Shown: positions 13,195 to 22,644, counted from the first letter of the stretch. The stretch: 64,000 bases of DNA from Pseudomonas fulva (GCF_023517795.1 NZ_CP082928.1:4030001-4094000); one strand, 5' to 3'. Translations and numbers: made by a program. Notes: generated by a model not told the origin, from the sequence alone.

Positions 13195-15237
13195 TCAGAC
13201 GCCGATTTCGCCGCCGTCGTTGCGCTGGATCACCACCGTGGAGGCCCGTGGGCGGACGGTGGTGCCGGCTGGCGTTTCCTCGGTGGCGACGTCGCTGTAT
13301 GGCCAGTTGCCCGGGTGCTGGATGTTGATGAACATCGACTTGTTGTCCGGGGTGAAGGCGATGCCGGTCACTTCGCAGCCGTTGGGGCCGACGAAGAAAC
13401 GGCGCAGGTCCACTTGGTTCTGCGCGTTGACCGGTACCTGCTGGCCGTTGGTGTCGGTCAGGTTGGTGGGGATCACCGCCAGCATCTGGTCGTTGGTGTA
13501 GCTGGTCACGCTGGGTTCGCCGTTGTCGGTCTGTATCCACAGAACCCCGCGGCTGTCGAAGCTCATGCCGTCCGGGCTGGCGAACTGGTTGAGCTCGGTC
13601 AGGCCGGAGCGGTTGATGTCCGGCGTGGCCGAGGCATTGGCGCCGAACACGAAGATGTCCCAGGTGAAGCTCAGCTGATCATCGCTGTCGTGCCAGCGAA
13701 TCACATGGCCATGGCGGTTCGGGCCGCGTGGGTTGGCGGCGTCGACTTGCGCGGCGGTGCGTGCGCTGTTGTTGGTCAGGGTCAGGTAGACATCGCCGTT
13801 GAGCGGGTTGACGGCGGTCCACTCCGGTCGGTCCATCGGCGTTGCGCCGACGGCATCGGCCGCACCCCGGGTGTTGAGGATGATCCCCGGCAGGTCGGTG
13901 AACTTGGCGCCCAGGGTGCTGCCATCGGTGGTCGGGGTGGCCGCGACCAGCGGGATCCACGCACCGGTGCCGTCGGCATCGAAGCGCGCCACGTAGAGAG
14001 TGCCGTTGTCCATGTACTTGGCGCCGGTCGCCAGGCGGTCGCTGGGGTTGGCGTCGGCGGCCTCCCAGAGGGCATTGGACACGTACTTGTACAGGTACTC
14101 GTTGTTCGAGTCGTCGCCGCTGTAGAACACCACCGGCTTGCCGACCACCGGCAGCGCCGGCCAGCAGCCCTCATGGCGGAAGCGGCCCAGGGCGGTGCGC
14201 TTCACCGCGCGGTTGCTGGCATCGAAGGGGTCGATCTCGACGATGTAGCCATAGGTGCTGGCTTCGTTGCGGTAGTCATCGGTGGCCGAGGCGCCGCTCG
14301 GGGTGATGTCGAAACGGGTGAATTCGTCGTTCTGTTCCGAGGCATCCCCGGCGGCGGTTTCCCAGCCGTAGCGGCCGGTGCTGGTAGCGATACCGATACG
14401 CGATTGATCGGCAGGGCGGGTGCCGGTATTGATGAAGATCGACGGCCAGTTCTCTTCGCAGGTCAGGTAGGTACCCCAGGGGGTGTAACCGTTGCCGCAG
14501 TTGTTGTTGGTGCCTCGGGTCTGGGTGCCGGTCGGCGAGAACTTGGTCTTCAGGTGGTCGGTGCCGCTCAGCGGGCCGGAGATGTCCATCACGGTGGCGG
14601 TGGTGAAGCGGCGGTTCAGGGGATCGTTATCGACCACCTGCCAACGGCCATTGACCTTGCTGATGCGAATGACACCCGCGCCGTGGGCGTTGATTTCCTT
14701 GCGCACTTCCTCGGCCGGGCGGCGGCCGTTGACGGTGGTCGGACCGTTGGGGTGCAGGGCGTCTTCGTCGATGTATTCGTAGTTGACCGCCAGCAGGCCA
14801 TCTTCGGAACTGCCGTTGATGGGGAAGAAGTGCATGCCGTCATGGTGCATGCCGGCCGAGTTTTCCTGGTCGGTGGCGGTGTTGCTGCCATCGGCTTTCC
14901 AGGGCGCGGCCAGGGAATTGAACGGCGTGCCCCAGGGGGCCAGCACGTGGGCGCTGTAACCGGCAGCCACCACGCAGGCATCGGTGCGCGAGCCGGCGAT
15001 GGATTGGAAACCGAGGGTCAGTTTTTCTTCGGCGGGTGGCTCGGCAGGGCTGTCGTTACTGGAGCCGCCGCCGCTGTCGAAGCAGCCGGTGAGGCCGGTG
15101 CCCGCGATCATCGCGATCGCCGCGCCCAGGCCTCCACGCATCACGCTGCGGCGGCTCAGGTACGCATCCAGAACCGACGCCATGGGCAGGTTGCCACTGG
15201 TATTGCGGTCCAGGTTATCGCCGGTATCTCGACTCAT
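13195..15237 (-). CDS. PhoX-family alkaline phosphatase, Tat substrate
   Basis: PhoX enzymes hydrolyse phosphomonoesters using calcium and iron. The 680 residues carry a Tat signal (Arg29-Arg30 in SRRSVMRGG, then a hydrophobic stretch ending LTGC52, a possible lipobox) and the family motif PWGTYLTCEENW. AAGGA precedes the ATG. A Pho-box-like pair at 15331-15348 points to this gene. It sits inside a type II secretion locus, and PhoX-type phosphatases are reported Xcp cargo in P. putida, so Tat export followed by type II release is likely. It may correspond to P. putida UxpA or PhoX. Confidence 0.92.
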   Translation of the reverse strand: MSRDTGDNLDRNTSGNLPMASVLDAYLSRRSVMRGGLGAAIAMIAGTGLTGCFDSGGGSSNDSPAEPPAEEKLTLGFQSIAGSRTDACVVAAGYSAHVLAPWGTPFNSLAAPWKADGSNTATDQENSAGMHHDGMHFFPINGSSEDGLLAVNYEYIDEDALHPNGPTTVNGRRPAEEVRKEINAHGAGVIRISKVNGRWQVVDNDPLNRRFTTATVMDISGPLSGTDHLKTKFSPTGTQTRGTNNNCGNGYTPWGTYLTCEENWPSIFINTGTRPADQSRIGIATSTGRYGWETAAGDASEQNDEFTRFDITPSGASATDDYRNEASTYGYIVEIDPFDASNRAVKRTALGRFRHEGCWPALPVVGKPVVFYSGDDSNNEYLYKYVSNALWEAADANPSDRLATGAKYMDNGTLYVARFDADGTGAWIPLVAATPTTDGSTLGAKFTDLPGIILNTRGAADAVGATPMDRPEWTAVNPLNGDVYLTLTNNSARTAAQVDAANPRGPNRHGHVIRWHDSDDQLSFTWDIFVFGANASATPDINRSGLTELNQFASPDGMSFDSRGVLWIQTDNGEPSVTSYTNDQMLAVIPTNLTDTNGQQVPVNAQNQVDLRRFFVGPNGCEVTGIAFTPDNKSMFINIQHPGNWPYSDVATEETPAGTTVRPRASTVVIQRNDGGEIGV

Positions 15238-15330
15238 CAGGTCATGTCCTTTTTCTGGTGAAGCGGCTTGAGGAAACCGGGACTTTAGAGACCGTGTGTG
15301 ATGATTTTTTGGCAGTTCTGTTAATGGCTA

Positions 15331-15348
15331 TTGAAAGCTTTATGACGC
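15331..15348 (-). promoter_or_regulatory. Pho-box-like site upstream of phoX
   Basis: On the minus strand GCGTCAT-AAAG-CTTTCAA gives two heptamers, each matching the CTGTCAT consensus at five of seven positions, with a 4-bp AT-rich spacer. It lies about 94 bp before the phoX start, in the divergent 242-bp phoX/SoxB-like gap. Confidence 0.5.
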
Positions 15349-15395
15349 TAGCTTTCTGATTTATCTGGTTTTTTCAATTTGGATCCATGGCAAGG

Positions 15396-15424
15396 CTGTC
15401 GAATAACCGCCATTAAACTGTCAC
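15396..15424 (+). promoter_or_regulatory. Pho-box-like array upstream of the SoxB-like gene
   Basis: Three plus-strand heptamers CTGTCGA, CCGCCAT and CTGTCAC are separated by ATAA and TAAA, giving exact 11-bp spacing. The last matches the PhoB consensus closely. A CAGTAT about 10 bp downstream could be the -10 box. The start codon is at 15480. This would drive the operon running into gspC-N. Confidence 0.6.
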
Positions 15425-15479
15425 ATAAGCTGCCCAGTATCCCGCCCCGACAACGCATAAAGGTGAGGCGGGCGGGGCG

Positions 15480-17114
15480 ATGACAGACATCGGCAGGCGG
15501 GAAGTGATGAGCTGGATGGGCATCGGTGCAGTGGCGCCGCTGCTCGGTGCCTGCTCGGGCTTCGCGACCCCGCGGCCGGCCGGGCAATCCGAGCTGGAGT
15601 TGCTGTACGTCGCCGATACCCTGGATGCCCGCCAGCCGGGCCAGCCGGTGGTGCCGGCCACCCGGCTGGGGCCGGTTTCCCACCTGGGCCGCGCGCCCTG
15701 GCTCAGTGGCAGCAATGCCCACCAGGCGCGCAGCGAACTCAATCCGCTGCTCGATGCGCGCCTGGCCGAAGGGGTCAGCACTGGTGGTTACGCCGTGCTG
15801 GGCGCGGTGCTGGAAGACCTGCGCCAGCGCCACGGCGCCGAGCGCTGCCTGACCCTGGAGAACGGCCAGGGTTGGAACGGCAGCGGGCTGGCCTATCTGA
15901 CCCAGGGCGAGAGTGGTGCCCAGGGTAGCCAGCTGCTGGGCAGCGAGGTGCGGGTCAGCAGCGATGAGCGGGTGTTGTGGCCCCAGCGCTGTGCCGGCCT
16001 CTATCGCCAGTTCGCCCGGCCGGTGCTGGGTGCCGGCCTGGCCGAAGATCAGGCCCAGGCGCTGGGCGTGCAGCCCTTCACCCTGATCCGCCGCGCTGGC
16101 CTGCGAATCGCCGTGGTGGGCATCACCGACCCCTATGCCGGGGACCAGAAAGCCTCCCTGAAACAGTGGTACCAGTCGCTGCTGCCGGCGTTCAAGGCGG
16201 CGCGTGAGCAGGCCGATCTGGTCATCGCCCTGGCCGACGTGGGCACCGGGCCCGGCCTCTGGCTGGCCGAACGGCTGGGCGACGCCGACCTGCTGTTGTG
16301 TGCCCGTGGGCAGGATTTCTGGCCGACGCCGATCGAGGTGCTGCAAAGCAGCGGCAGGCGGGTGCCGGTGGTGCTCGGCGGCTGCCGGGCCAGCGGTGCC
16401 TTTCATATCGGCTGCCAGCGCCAGGCGGGGCAGTGGACCTTCGTCGCCCGCTTTCACCCCGCCTTCGAACAATTGCTTTCCCCGGCCGGCCAGGCCCATG
16501 CAGCAGGCTTGCGCCGCCAGCTGCAGGGCCAGCGCGCGCCTCACGCCGCCTGGCTCGACCAACCGCTGGCCAGGGCGCCGCAGGCGCTGTGGCGGCGTGA
16601 CACCCGCGGTGGCAGCTGGGACCGCCTGCTCCATCAGGCCCTCTCCGATGACGGCCGGATGCAGGTGTTGCTGCCCGGCCTGCGTTACGACAGCCCCCTG
16701 GCCGCCGGCCAGGCGATCACCCGCGAGCAGCTGATCAGCCTCACCGGCGGCTACCCGGCCGCCGTGGTCGAGGCGCCGGCAAAGCCGCTGGAAAGCGTGC
16801 TGGAGAACGCCGCCGACCAGCTGTTCGGCGACCCCCTGCTGCTCGACAACAGCCAGGATCTGCCGCGCTGGCAGGGGCAGGCCTGGCAGGTCAGCTACAG
16901 CGCGGGGGGCAAGCGGGTTTCCGGTCTGGCGCCACTCGACGGCCTGTGTCGCAGCGTTTCCCTGAGCGCCGATGCCCGCGGCGAACCCCTCTGGCAGCGC
17001 GTGGAAACCTGGTTGAGCAGGCAGCCGGCCGACTGGCAATTGCCGGCCCTGCAGCTGCCCAGCGTGCGCTACGTACAGGGCCATCCCGGCTGGCACCCCC
17101 GAGGCGTCAGTTGA
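15480..17114 (+). CDS. Tat-exported SoxB/UshA-like lipoprotein (UxpB-like)
   Basis: The 544 residues start with a Tat motif (GRREVMSW) and a lipobox LGAC with Cys25. The rest aligns by eye to the SoxB/5'-nucleotidase family: LLYVADTLDA for the usual DxH strand, then an RAPWLSG stretch, ENGQGWNGS for the usual GGDTWQGS, and LLLCARGQDFWPTP for the usual LSGHTH. The metal ligands appear replaced at each of these sites, so activity is doubtful or uses another chemistry. The gene is first in the type II operon and overlaps gspC by 4 bp. Its place matches P. putida UxpB, reported as a type II-dependent phosphatase. Confidence 0.75.
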   Translation: MTDIGRREVMSWMGIGAVAPLLGACSGFATPRPAGQSELELLYVADTLDARQPGQPVVPATRLGPVSHLGRAPWLSGSNAHQARSELNPLLDARLAEGVSTGGYAVLGAVLEDLRQRHGAERCLTLENGQGWNGSGLAYLTQGESGAQGSQLLGSEVRVSSDERVLWPQRCAGLYRQFARPVLGAGLAEDQAQALGVQPFTLIRRAGLRIAVVGITDPYAGDQKASLKQWYQSLLPAFKAAREQADLVIALADVGTGPGLWLAERLGDADLLLCARGQDFWPTPIEVLQSSGRRVPVVLGGCRASGAFHIGCQRQAGQWTFVARFHPAFEQLLSPAGQAHAAGLRRQLQGQRAPHAAWLDQPLARAPQALWRRDTRGGSWDRLLHQALSDDGRMQVLLPGLRYDSPLAAGQAITREQLISLTGGYPAAVVEAPAKPLESVLENAADQLFGDPLLLDNSQDLPRWQGQAWQVSYSAGGKRVSGLAPLDGLCRSVSLSADARGEPLWQRVETWLSRQPADWQLPALQLPSVRYVQGHPGWHPRGVS

Positions 17115-17536
17115 TCAGCGCGCCGCGCCTGTGGAACGGCCTGTGGCTGACCCTCGCGGCGTGGCTGGCGGCGCAGTGCGTGCTGCTGCTCAGCCGTGAG
17201 CCGCAACCGGCCCGTGCCGCAGCCGTCGAGGTGGCCGCGCCGCCCGGCCTGCTGGTGGGCCACTGGCAGCTGCAGGCCGACGACGGTGCAGTGCCGCTGA
17301 CCCGCCTGCCGGTCCAGTACCTGGGCGGGCTGCGCGCGCAGCCGCTGGGCGCCACGGTGGTGGTGCTGCGCTACGAGCAGCAGGTGCGCAGCTACCGCCG
17401 CGGGCAACGCCTCGCCCCGGGCATCGTGCTGCAGGACATCGACGAGACGGGGCTGATTTTCGACAACCAGGGGCGGCGCGAGCGCCTGCCCTGGCCGCCA
17501 CGGCCTGCCGTGACCGGCTTCAAGCGGCAAGGATAA
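17111..17536 (+). CDS. gspC: Type II secretion protein GspC, short form
   Basis: GspC links the inner-membrane platform to the secretin. I place the start at TTG 17111, overlapping the previous stop (TTGA), with GAGG about 8 bp upstream; this gives 141 residues. There is one membrane helix (about 8-27) and a homology-region domain (about 45-130), but the C-terminal PDZ or coiled-coil domain of XcpP/OutC is absent. A longer frame upstream overlaps the preceding gene and looks like its shadow. Confidence 0.85.
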   Translation: MISAPRLWNGLWLTLAAWLAAQCVLLLSREPQPARAAAVEVAAPPGLLVGHWQLQADDGAVPLTRLPVQYLGGLRAQPLGATVVVLRYEQQVRSYRRGQRLAPGIVLQDIDETGLIFDNQGRRERLPWPPRPAVTGFKRQG

Positions 17537-17539
17537 GAG

Positions 17540-19492
17540 ATGATCGTTCGCTACTGCCTGGCCGCGCTGCTGGCCCTGGGCGCTACCCAGATTCTGGCCG
17601 ATGAGGTGCTGGACCTGCCGGTCGCCGAGTCGCCGCTGTACGAGGTGAATTTCGTCGACACCGAACTCAGCGAGTTCATCGACAGCGTGTCGCAGATCAC
17701 CGGCACGACCTTCATCGTCGACCCGCGGGTCAAGGGCAAGGTCACCGTGCGCACGGTCGAGCGCCATGACAGTGAAGCCATCTACGACATCTTCCTGGCG
17801 CAACTGCGTGCCCAGGGCTTCGCCGCGGTCAACCTGCCCAACGGCAGCGTGAAGATTGTGCCTGATCAGGCCGCGCGCCTGGAGCCGGTGCCCGTGGACC
17901 CCAGCGGCGGGCAGCCGGCCGCCGGCGACGGTATCGCCACCCGGGTATTCAGCGTGCGCAATGCCGCCAGCGAACAGTTGCTCGGCATCATCAAGCCGCT
18001 GATCGATCCGCGGGTCGGGGTCATCACCCCGTATCCGGCCGCCAACCTGCTGGTGGTTACCGACTGGCGCAGCAACCTGGCGCGTATCGACCGCCTGCTC
18101 GCCGAACTCGATCAGGTCAGCGACGAGCCGTTGCAGGTGATGCCCCTGCAGCACGCCAGCGCCGCCGACACCAGCGCGCTGATCACCCGACTGCTGGCCA
18201 GCGACAAGGGCGCCGACGGCGCCCAGGTGATCGCCGACCCGCGCAGCAACGCGCTGCTGGTGCGCGGCAGTGCCGACAGCCGTGAGCGGGTGCGTGCCCT
18301 GCTGACCCAACTGGATCGACCGGGCGGCGAGCTGCGCGCCTCCAATACCCAGGTGATCTACCTGCGCCATGCCAACGCCAGTGAAGTGGTCAAGGTGCTG
18401 CGCGGTCTCGGCCAGGAGGCGCCCCAGGCCCCCGGCGAGGGCGCGGAAGGTGCCCAGGTCGCGCGCCTGCCGATCAGCGATTCCGGGGTGCGCCTGGAAT
18501 ACGAGGAGGGCACCAACGCGGTGGTGATGGTCGGCCCGGACAGCGAGCTGGCGGCCTACCGCTCGATCGTCGAGCAACTGGACATCCGCCGCGCCCAGGT
18601 GGTGGTCGAGGCGATCATCGCCGAGGTTTCCGATTCCCGCGCCGAGGAGCTGGGCGTGCAGTGGCTGTTCGCCGACGAGAAGCTCGGCGCCGGGGTGGTC
18701 AACTTCAGCGCCGGCGGCGCGAATATCGCCAGCATCGCCGGTGCCGCGGCCAGTGGCGACAACGCCGCCCTCGGCGAGCTACTGTCGGGTGTCAACGGCG
18801 CCACCGCCGGCATCGGCCATTTCGGCGGTGGCTTCAATTTCGCCGTGCTGCTCAATGCGCTGAAGAGCAAGAGTGGCTTCAACCTGCTGTCCACCCCGAC
18901 CCTGCTGACCCTGGACAACGCCGAGGCGTCGATCCTGGTGGGTCAGGAAGTGCCCTTCGTCACCGGCTCGGTGACCCAGAACAACAGCAATCCGTACCAG
19001 ACCATCGAGCGCCGCGAGGTCGGCGTGAAGCTGCGCATCAAGCCGCAGATCAATATCGACAACAGCGTGCGCCTGGACATCGTCCAGGAGGTGTCGTCGA
19101 TCGCCGACTTCGCCTCGGCCAGCGACGTGATCACCAACAAGCGCGAGATCAAGACCAAGGTGATGGTCGAGGACAACGGCCTGATCATTCTCGGCGGGCT
19201 GATCAGCGATGAAGCCAGCAACACCGATCAGAAGGTGCCCCTGCTCGGCGACATACCCGGCCTCGGCCGGCTGTTTCGCTCGACCGCCAAGAGCGGCGTG
19301 AAACAGAACCTGATGGTGTTCATCCGCCCGCGCATCCTGCGCGACGGGCCGAGCATCGCCAGCTTCAGTGCCGATAAATACCAGAACCTGCAGCGCGACA
19401 CGGCCCTGGAGCTGCCGGCGCTGGACGGCGATGCCGGGCTGCAGCGGCTGTTCCCGGCCAGCCGTGCGCGCCTCGATGGGGGCGCCTGGTAA
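17540..19492 (+). CDS. gspD: Type II secretion secretin GspD
   Basis: GspD is the outer-membrane channel of the type II system. The 650 residues comprise a signal peptide ending near ILA, the N0-N3 periplasmic domains and the C-terminal secretin core, with VPFVTGSVT and the LLSTPTLLT strand typical of secretins. The gene overlaps gspE by one base (TAATG). No separate pilotin gene is visible in the operon. Confidence 0.96.
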   Translation: MIVRYCLAALLALGATQILADEVLDLPVAESPLYEVNFVDTELSEFIDSVSQITGTTFIVDPRVKGKVTVRTVERHDSEAIYDIFLAQLRAQGFAAVNLPNGSVKIVPDQAARLEPVPVDPSGGQPAAGDGIATRVFSVRNAASEQLLGIIKPLIDPRVGVITPYPAANLLVVTDWRSNLARIDRLLAELDQVSDEPLQVMPLQHASAADTSALITRLLASDKGADGAQVIADPRSNALLVRGSADSRERVRALLTQLDRPGGELRASNTQVIYLRHANASEVVKVLRGLGQEAPQAPGEGAEGAQVARLPISDSGVRLEYEEGTNAVVMVGPDSELAAYRSIVEQLDIRRAQVVVEAIIAEVSDSRAEELGVQWLFADEKLGAGVVNFSAGGANIASIAGAAASGDNAALGELLSGVNGATAGIGHFGGGFNFAVLLNALKSKSGFNLLSTPTLLTLDNAEASILVGQEVPFVTGSVTQNNSNPYQTIERREVGVKLRIKPQINIDNSVRLDIVQEVSSIADFASASDVITNKREIKTKVMVEDNGLIILGGLISDEASNTDQKVPLLGDIPGLGRLFRSTAKSGVKQNLMVFIRPRILRDGPSIASFSADKYQNLQRDTALELPALDGDAGLQRLFPASRARLDGGAW

Positions 19493-20946
19493 TGAGCCTG
19501 CTGCCCTATCGCGTGGCCCGGCAGGCCGGCCTGGCCTGGGTGCCCGGCGAGGGTAGCTGGAGCCTGTGGCTGTGCGAGGACGCCGACACCGACCAGTTGC
19601 AGGAGCTGTTGCGCGTCGAGGGCGCGCCGGCTTCGGTGTGCAGCCTGTCACGCAGCGAGTTCGAACAACGCCTGGGCCAGCTGTACCAGGCCGGCGAGGG
19701 GGCGAACGCGGCGCTGATCGAGGGCATCGGCGAGCAGGTCGATCTCGACAGTTTGATGAACGACATGCCGCGCATCGAGGACCTGCTGGAGAGCGATGAC
19801 GAGGCGCCGGTGATCCGCCTGATCAACGGCCTGTTCGCCCAGGCCCTGCAGTTGCAGGCCTCGGATATCCATATCGAGACCTTCGAGCAGAGCCTGGTGG
19901 TGCGCCTGCGCATCGACGGCCACCTGCGTGAGGTGCTGCGCCCGCCACGGGCGCTGTCGGCCATGCTGGTGTCGCGGATCAAGGTCATGGCGCGCCTGGA
20001 CATCGCCGAAAAGCGCCAGCCCCAGGACGGCCGCATCACCCTGCGGGCCGCCGGCCGCGAGGTCGACGTGCGGGTCTCCACCCTGCCGGGCATCCATGGC
20101 GAGCGGGTGGTGATGCGCGTGCTGGACAAGCAGGCCAGCCTGCTGGCACTGCCCAACCTGGGGATGCCCTCCACGGTGGAGCAGGGCCTGCGCGCCTGCC
20201 TGGGCCGCCCCAACGGCATCGTGCTGAGCACCGGGCCGACCGGCTCGGGCAAGACCACCACCCTGTACGCCAGTCTCAACAGCCTCAACGATGGCAGCCG
20301 CAATATCCTCACCGTCGAAGACCCGGTGGAGTACGCCATCACCGGCATCGGCCAGACCGCCATCAACCCGCGTGCCGGGCTGACCTTCGCCAGTGGCCTG
20401 CGGGCGATCCTGCGCCAGGACCCGGACGTGATCATGCTTGGCGAAATCCGTGACCGGGAGACCGCGCAGATCGCCGTGCAGGCCAGCCTCACCGGGCACC
20501 TGGTGCTGTCGACGCTGCATACCAACAGCGCGGTGGGCGCGGTGACCCGGCTGCGCGACATGGGCATCGAACCCTTTCTGATCGCCTCCTGCCTGCGCGG
20601 CGTGCTCGCCCAGCGCCTGGTGCGCCGCCTGTGCAGTTGCGCCGAGCGGCGCCCCCTGCAGGCCGCCGAGCGGCAGCTGCTGCCGGAGCTGGCCGGCCTC
20701 GACCACAGCTTTCATCCGGTGGGCTGCGAGCTATGCCAGGGCAGCGGTTATCAGGGCCGACTGGGGCTGTACGAGTTCATCGAGCTGGACGACGGGCTGA
20801 TCGCACTGTTGTACAGCGGCGCCAGCGAGGTGAGCATGCAGGCCTACCTCGAGGACCGTCGGCAGAGCCTGGCGGCCATGGCCTGCGATTGCCTGGGCCG
20901 CGGCGACACCAGCCTCGCCGAAGTGCTGCGCGCGGTACAGGGCTGA
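19492..20946 (+). CDS. gspE: Type II secretion ATPase GspE
   Basis: This cytoplasmic hexameric ATPase drives pseudopilus assembly. The 484 residues show the GspL-binding N-terminal domain, Walker A GPTGSGKT at about 248-255, the Asp box (ILTVEDPVEY), Walker B (VIMLGEIRD) and His box (STLHTNSA). The C-terminal zinc site is made of a CSC pair and a CELC pair, as in XcpR-type proteins. Confidence 0.97.
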   Translation: MSLLPYRVARQAGLAWVPGEGSWSLWLCEDADTDQLQELLRVEGAPASVCSLSRSEFEQRLGQLYQAGEGANAALIEGIGEQVDLDSLMNDMPRIEDLLESDDEAPVIRLINGLFAQALQLQASDIHIETFEQSLVVRLRIDGHLREVLRPPRALSAMLVSRIKVMARLDIAEKRQPQDGRITLRAAGREVDVRVSTLPGIHGERVVMRVLDKQASLLALPNLGMPSTVEQGLRACLGRPNGIVLSTGPTGSGKTTTLYASLNSLNDGSRNILTVEDPVEYAITGIGQTAINPRAGLTFASGLRAILRQDPDVIMLGEIRDRETAQIAVQASLTGHLVLSTLHTNSAVGAVTRLRDMGIEPFLIASCLRGVLAQRLVRRLCSCAERRPLQAAERQLLPELAGLDHSFHPVGCELCQGSGYQGRLGLYEFIELDDGLIALLYSGASEVSMQAYLEDRRQSLAAMACDCLGRGDTSLAEVLRAVQG

Positions 20947-20948
20947 GC

Positions 20949-22151
20949 ATGCCGACCTATCGCTATCAGGCCGTCGACCTGGCCGGCAAGGCGCACAAGG
21001 CCAGTCTGCAGGCGGACAGCGAGCGCCACGCCCGGCAGCTGCTGCGCGAAAACGGGCTGTTCGCCCGTGAGCTGCACCGCCACGACCCGCAAAGCCGCCA
21101 GCCACGTCGCCAGCGGGTCAGCCGTGCGCAGCTGTGCGAACTGACCCGGCAACTGGCGACCCTCACCGGCGCCGGCATTCCGCTGGTCGACGCCCTGGGC
21201 ACCCTGGAGCGGCAACTGGTCCAGCCCGCCCTGCGCAGCCTGCTGGTGGCGGTGCGCGGCTCGCTCGCCGAGGGCGTTGGCCTGGCCCGCAGCCTGGCGC
21301 GCCAGGGCGGGGTGTTCTCGCCGCTGTACTGCGCGCTGGTCGAGGCCGGGGAGCGCTCCGGTCGCCTGGCCCAGGTGCTCGAACGCCTGGCCGAGCACCT
21401 CGAACAGGTGCAGCGCCAGCAGCACAAGGCGCGCACCGCGCTGATCTATCCGGCCGTGCTGATGGGGGTTTCCCTGGCCGTGGTGATCGGCCTGATGACC
21501 TTCGTGGTGCCCAAGCTCACCGAGCAGTTCGCCCATGCCGGGCAGAGCCTGCCGTGGATCACCACGCTGCTGATCGGCATCAGCAACACCCTGGTGCTGC
21601 TCGGCCCCTGGCTGCTGGGGGCGGCACTGCTGGCGGCGCTGCTTGGCAAGGTGCTGCTGCGCAAGCCGCACTGGTGCCTGCGCCGCGACGATCTGCTGCT
21701 GCGCCTGCCCCAGGTCGGTGTGCTCCTGCAGGTGCTGGAGAGTGCACGACTGTCACGCAGCCTGGCGATCCTGGTGGGCAGCGGCGTGCCGTTGCTCGAG
21801 GCCCTGCAGGTGGCCACCGCCACGGTCAACAACCGGCGCATCCGCCTGGCCCTGGAACGGGTCGGCAGCGAAGTCAAGGGCGGCGTCAGCCTGCACCGGG
21901 CGCTGGAGGCCAGCGGCCATTTCCCGCCGTTGCTGCTGAACATGGTGGCCAGTGGCGAGGCCAGCGGCACCCTGCCGGACATGCTCGAACGCGTGGCGGA
22001 CAACCAGGAGCGTGGCTTCGCCCGCCAGGTGGACACCGCCATGGCACTGTTCGAACCCCTGATGATTCTGGTGATGGGCGGCGTGGTGCTGTTCATCGTA
22101 ATGGCTGTGCTGCTGCCGATCATGCAGCTCAACCAGGGCCTGACACTGTAA
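20949..22151 (+). CDS. gspF: Type II secretion inner-membrane protein GspF
   Basis: The 400 residues start MPTYRYQAVDLAGK, the family N-terminus, which fixes the ATG at 20949, just after the gspE stop. Two cytoplasmic helical repeats alternate with three membrane segments (about 170-195, 220-245 and 370-395). GspF is the central platform protein contacting GspE and GspL. Confidence 0.96.
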   Translation: MPTYRYQAVDLAGKAHKASLQADSERHARQLLRENGLFARELHRHDPQSRQPRRQRVSRAQLCELTRQLATLTGAGIPLVDALGTLERQLVQPALRSLLVAVRGSLAEGVGLARSLARQGGVFSPLYCALVEAGERSGRLAQVLERLAEHLEQVQRQQHKARTALIYPAVLMGVSLAVVIGLMTFVVPKLTEQFAHAGQSLPWITTLLIGISNTLVLLGPWLLGAALLAALLGKVLLRKPHWCLRRDDLLLRLPQVGVLLQVLESARLSRSLAILVGSGVPLLEALQVATATVNNRRIRLALERVGSEVKGGVSLHRALEASGHFPPLLLNMVASGEASGTLPDMLERVADNQERGFARQVDTAMALFEPLMILVMGGVVLFIVMAVLLPIMQLNQGLTL

Positions 22152-22165
22152 GGAGGAGCGCCATC

Positions 22166-22600
22166 ATGCGCAGCAATCGTTTCACCCAGCGGGGCTTCAC
22201 CCTGATGGAAATCATGGTGGTGATCTTCATCATGGGGCTGTTGATCGCCGTGGTCGCGCCCAGCGTGCTGGGCAGCCAGGACAAGGCCATGAAGCAGAAG
22301 GTGATGGCCGACCTGTCGACCTTCGAGCAGGCCCTGGACATGTACCGCCTCGACAACCTGCGTTTCCCCAGCAACGAGCAGGGGCTGTCGGCCCTGGTGG
22401 CCAAGCCGACCGTCGAGCCGCTGCCGCGTGCCTGGCGTGCCGACGGCTATATCCGCCGGCTGCCCGAGGATCCCTGGGGCAATCCTTATCAATACCGCAG
22501 CCCGGGCCAGCATGGTCGGGTCGATGTCTACTCGTTGGGCGCCGATGGTGTCGCGGGCGGCGAGGGCATCGATGCCGACCTGGGCAACTGGGAGCTCTGA
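22166..22600 (+). CDS. gspG: Type II secretion major pseudopilin GspG
   Basis: The main pseudopilus subunit, 144 residues. A leader of ten residues ends QRG before FTLMEIMVVIFIMGLL, with Glu at +5. The C-terminal calcium-binding loop region (PWGNPYQY ... DVYSLGADG) is intact. AAGGAGG lies at 22150-22156, a strong ribosome site suited to a major subunit. Confidence 0.97.
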   Translation: MRSNRFTQRGFTLMEIMVVIFIMGLLIAVVAPSVLGSQDKAMKQKVMADLSTFEQALDMYRLDNLRFPSNEQGLSALVAKPTVEPLPRAWRADGYIRRLPEDPWGNPYQYRSPGQHGRVDVYSLGADGVAGGEGIDADLGNWEL

Positions 22601-22644
22601 GAAGCTGCCATGGGCGGGAATTGCAGCGAGGTGGACGGCACCTG

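Noticed and set aside
13171..15261. 696-codon plus-strand frame opposite phoX
   Set aside because: Shadow of phoX; the minus strand has the Tat signal, PhoX motifs and ribosome site, while the plus frame is Gly/Val/Ala rich without domains.
15348..17096. 582-codon minus-strand frame opposite the SoxB-like gene
   Set aside because: Shadow; the plus strand gene has a Tat lipoprotein signal and is coupled to gspC.
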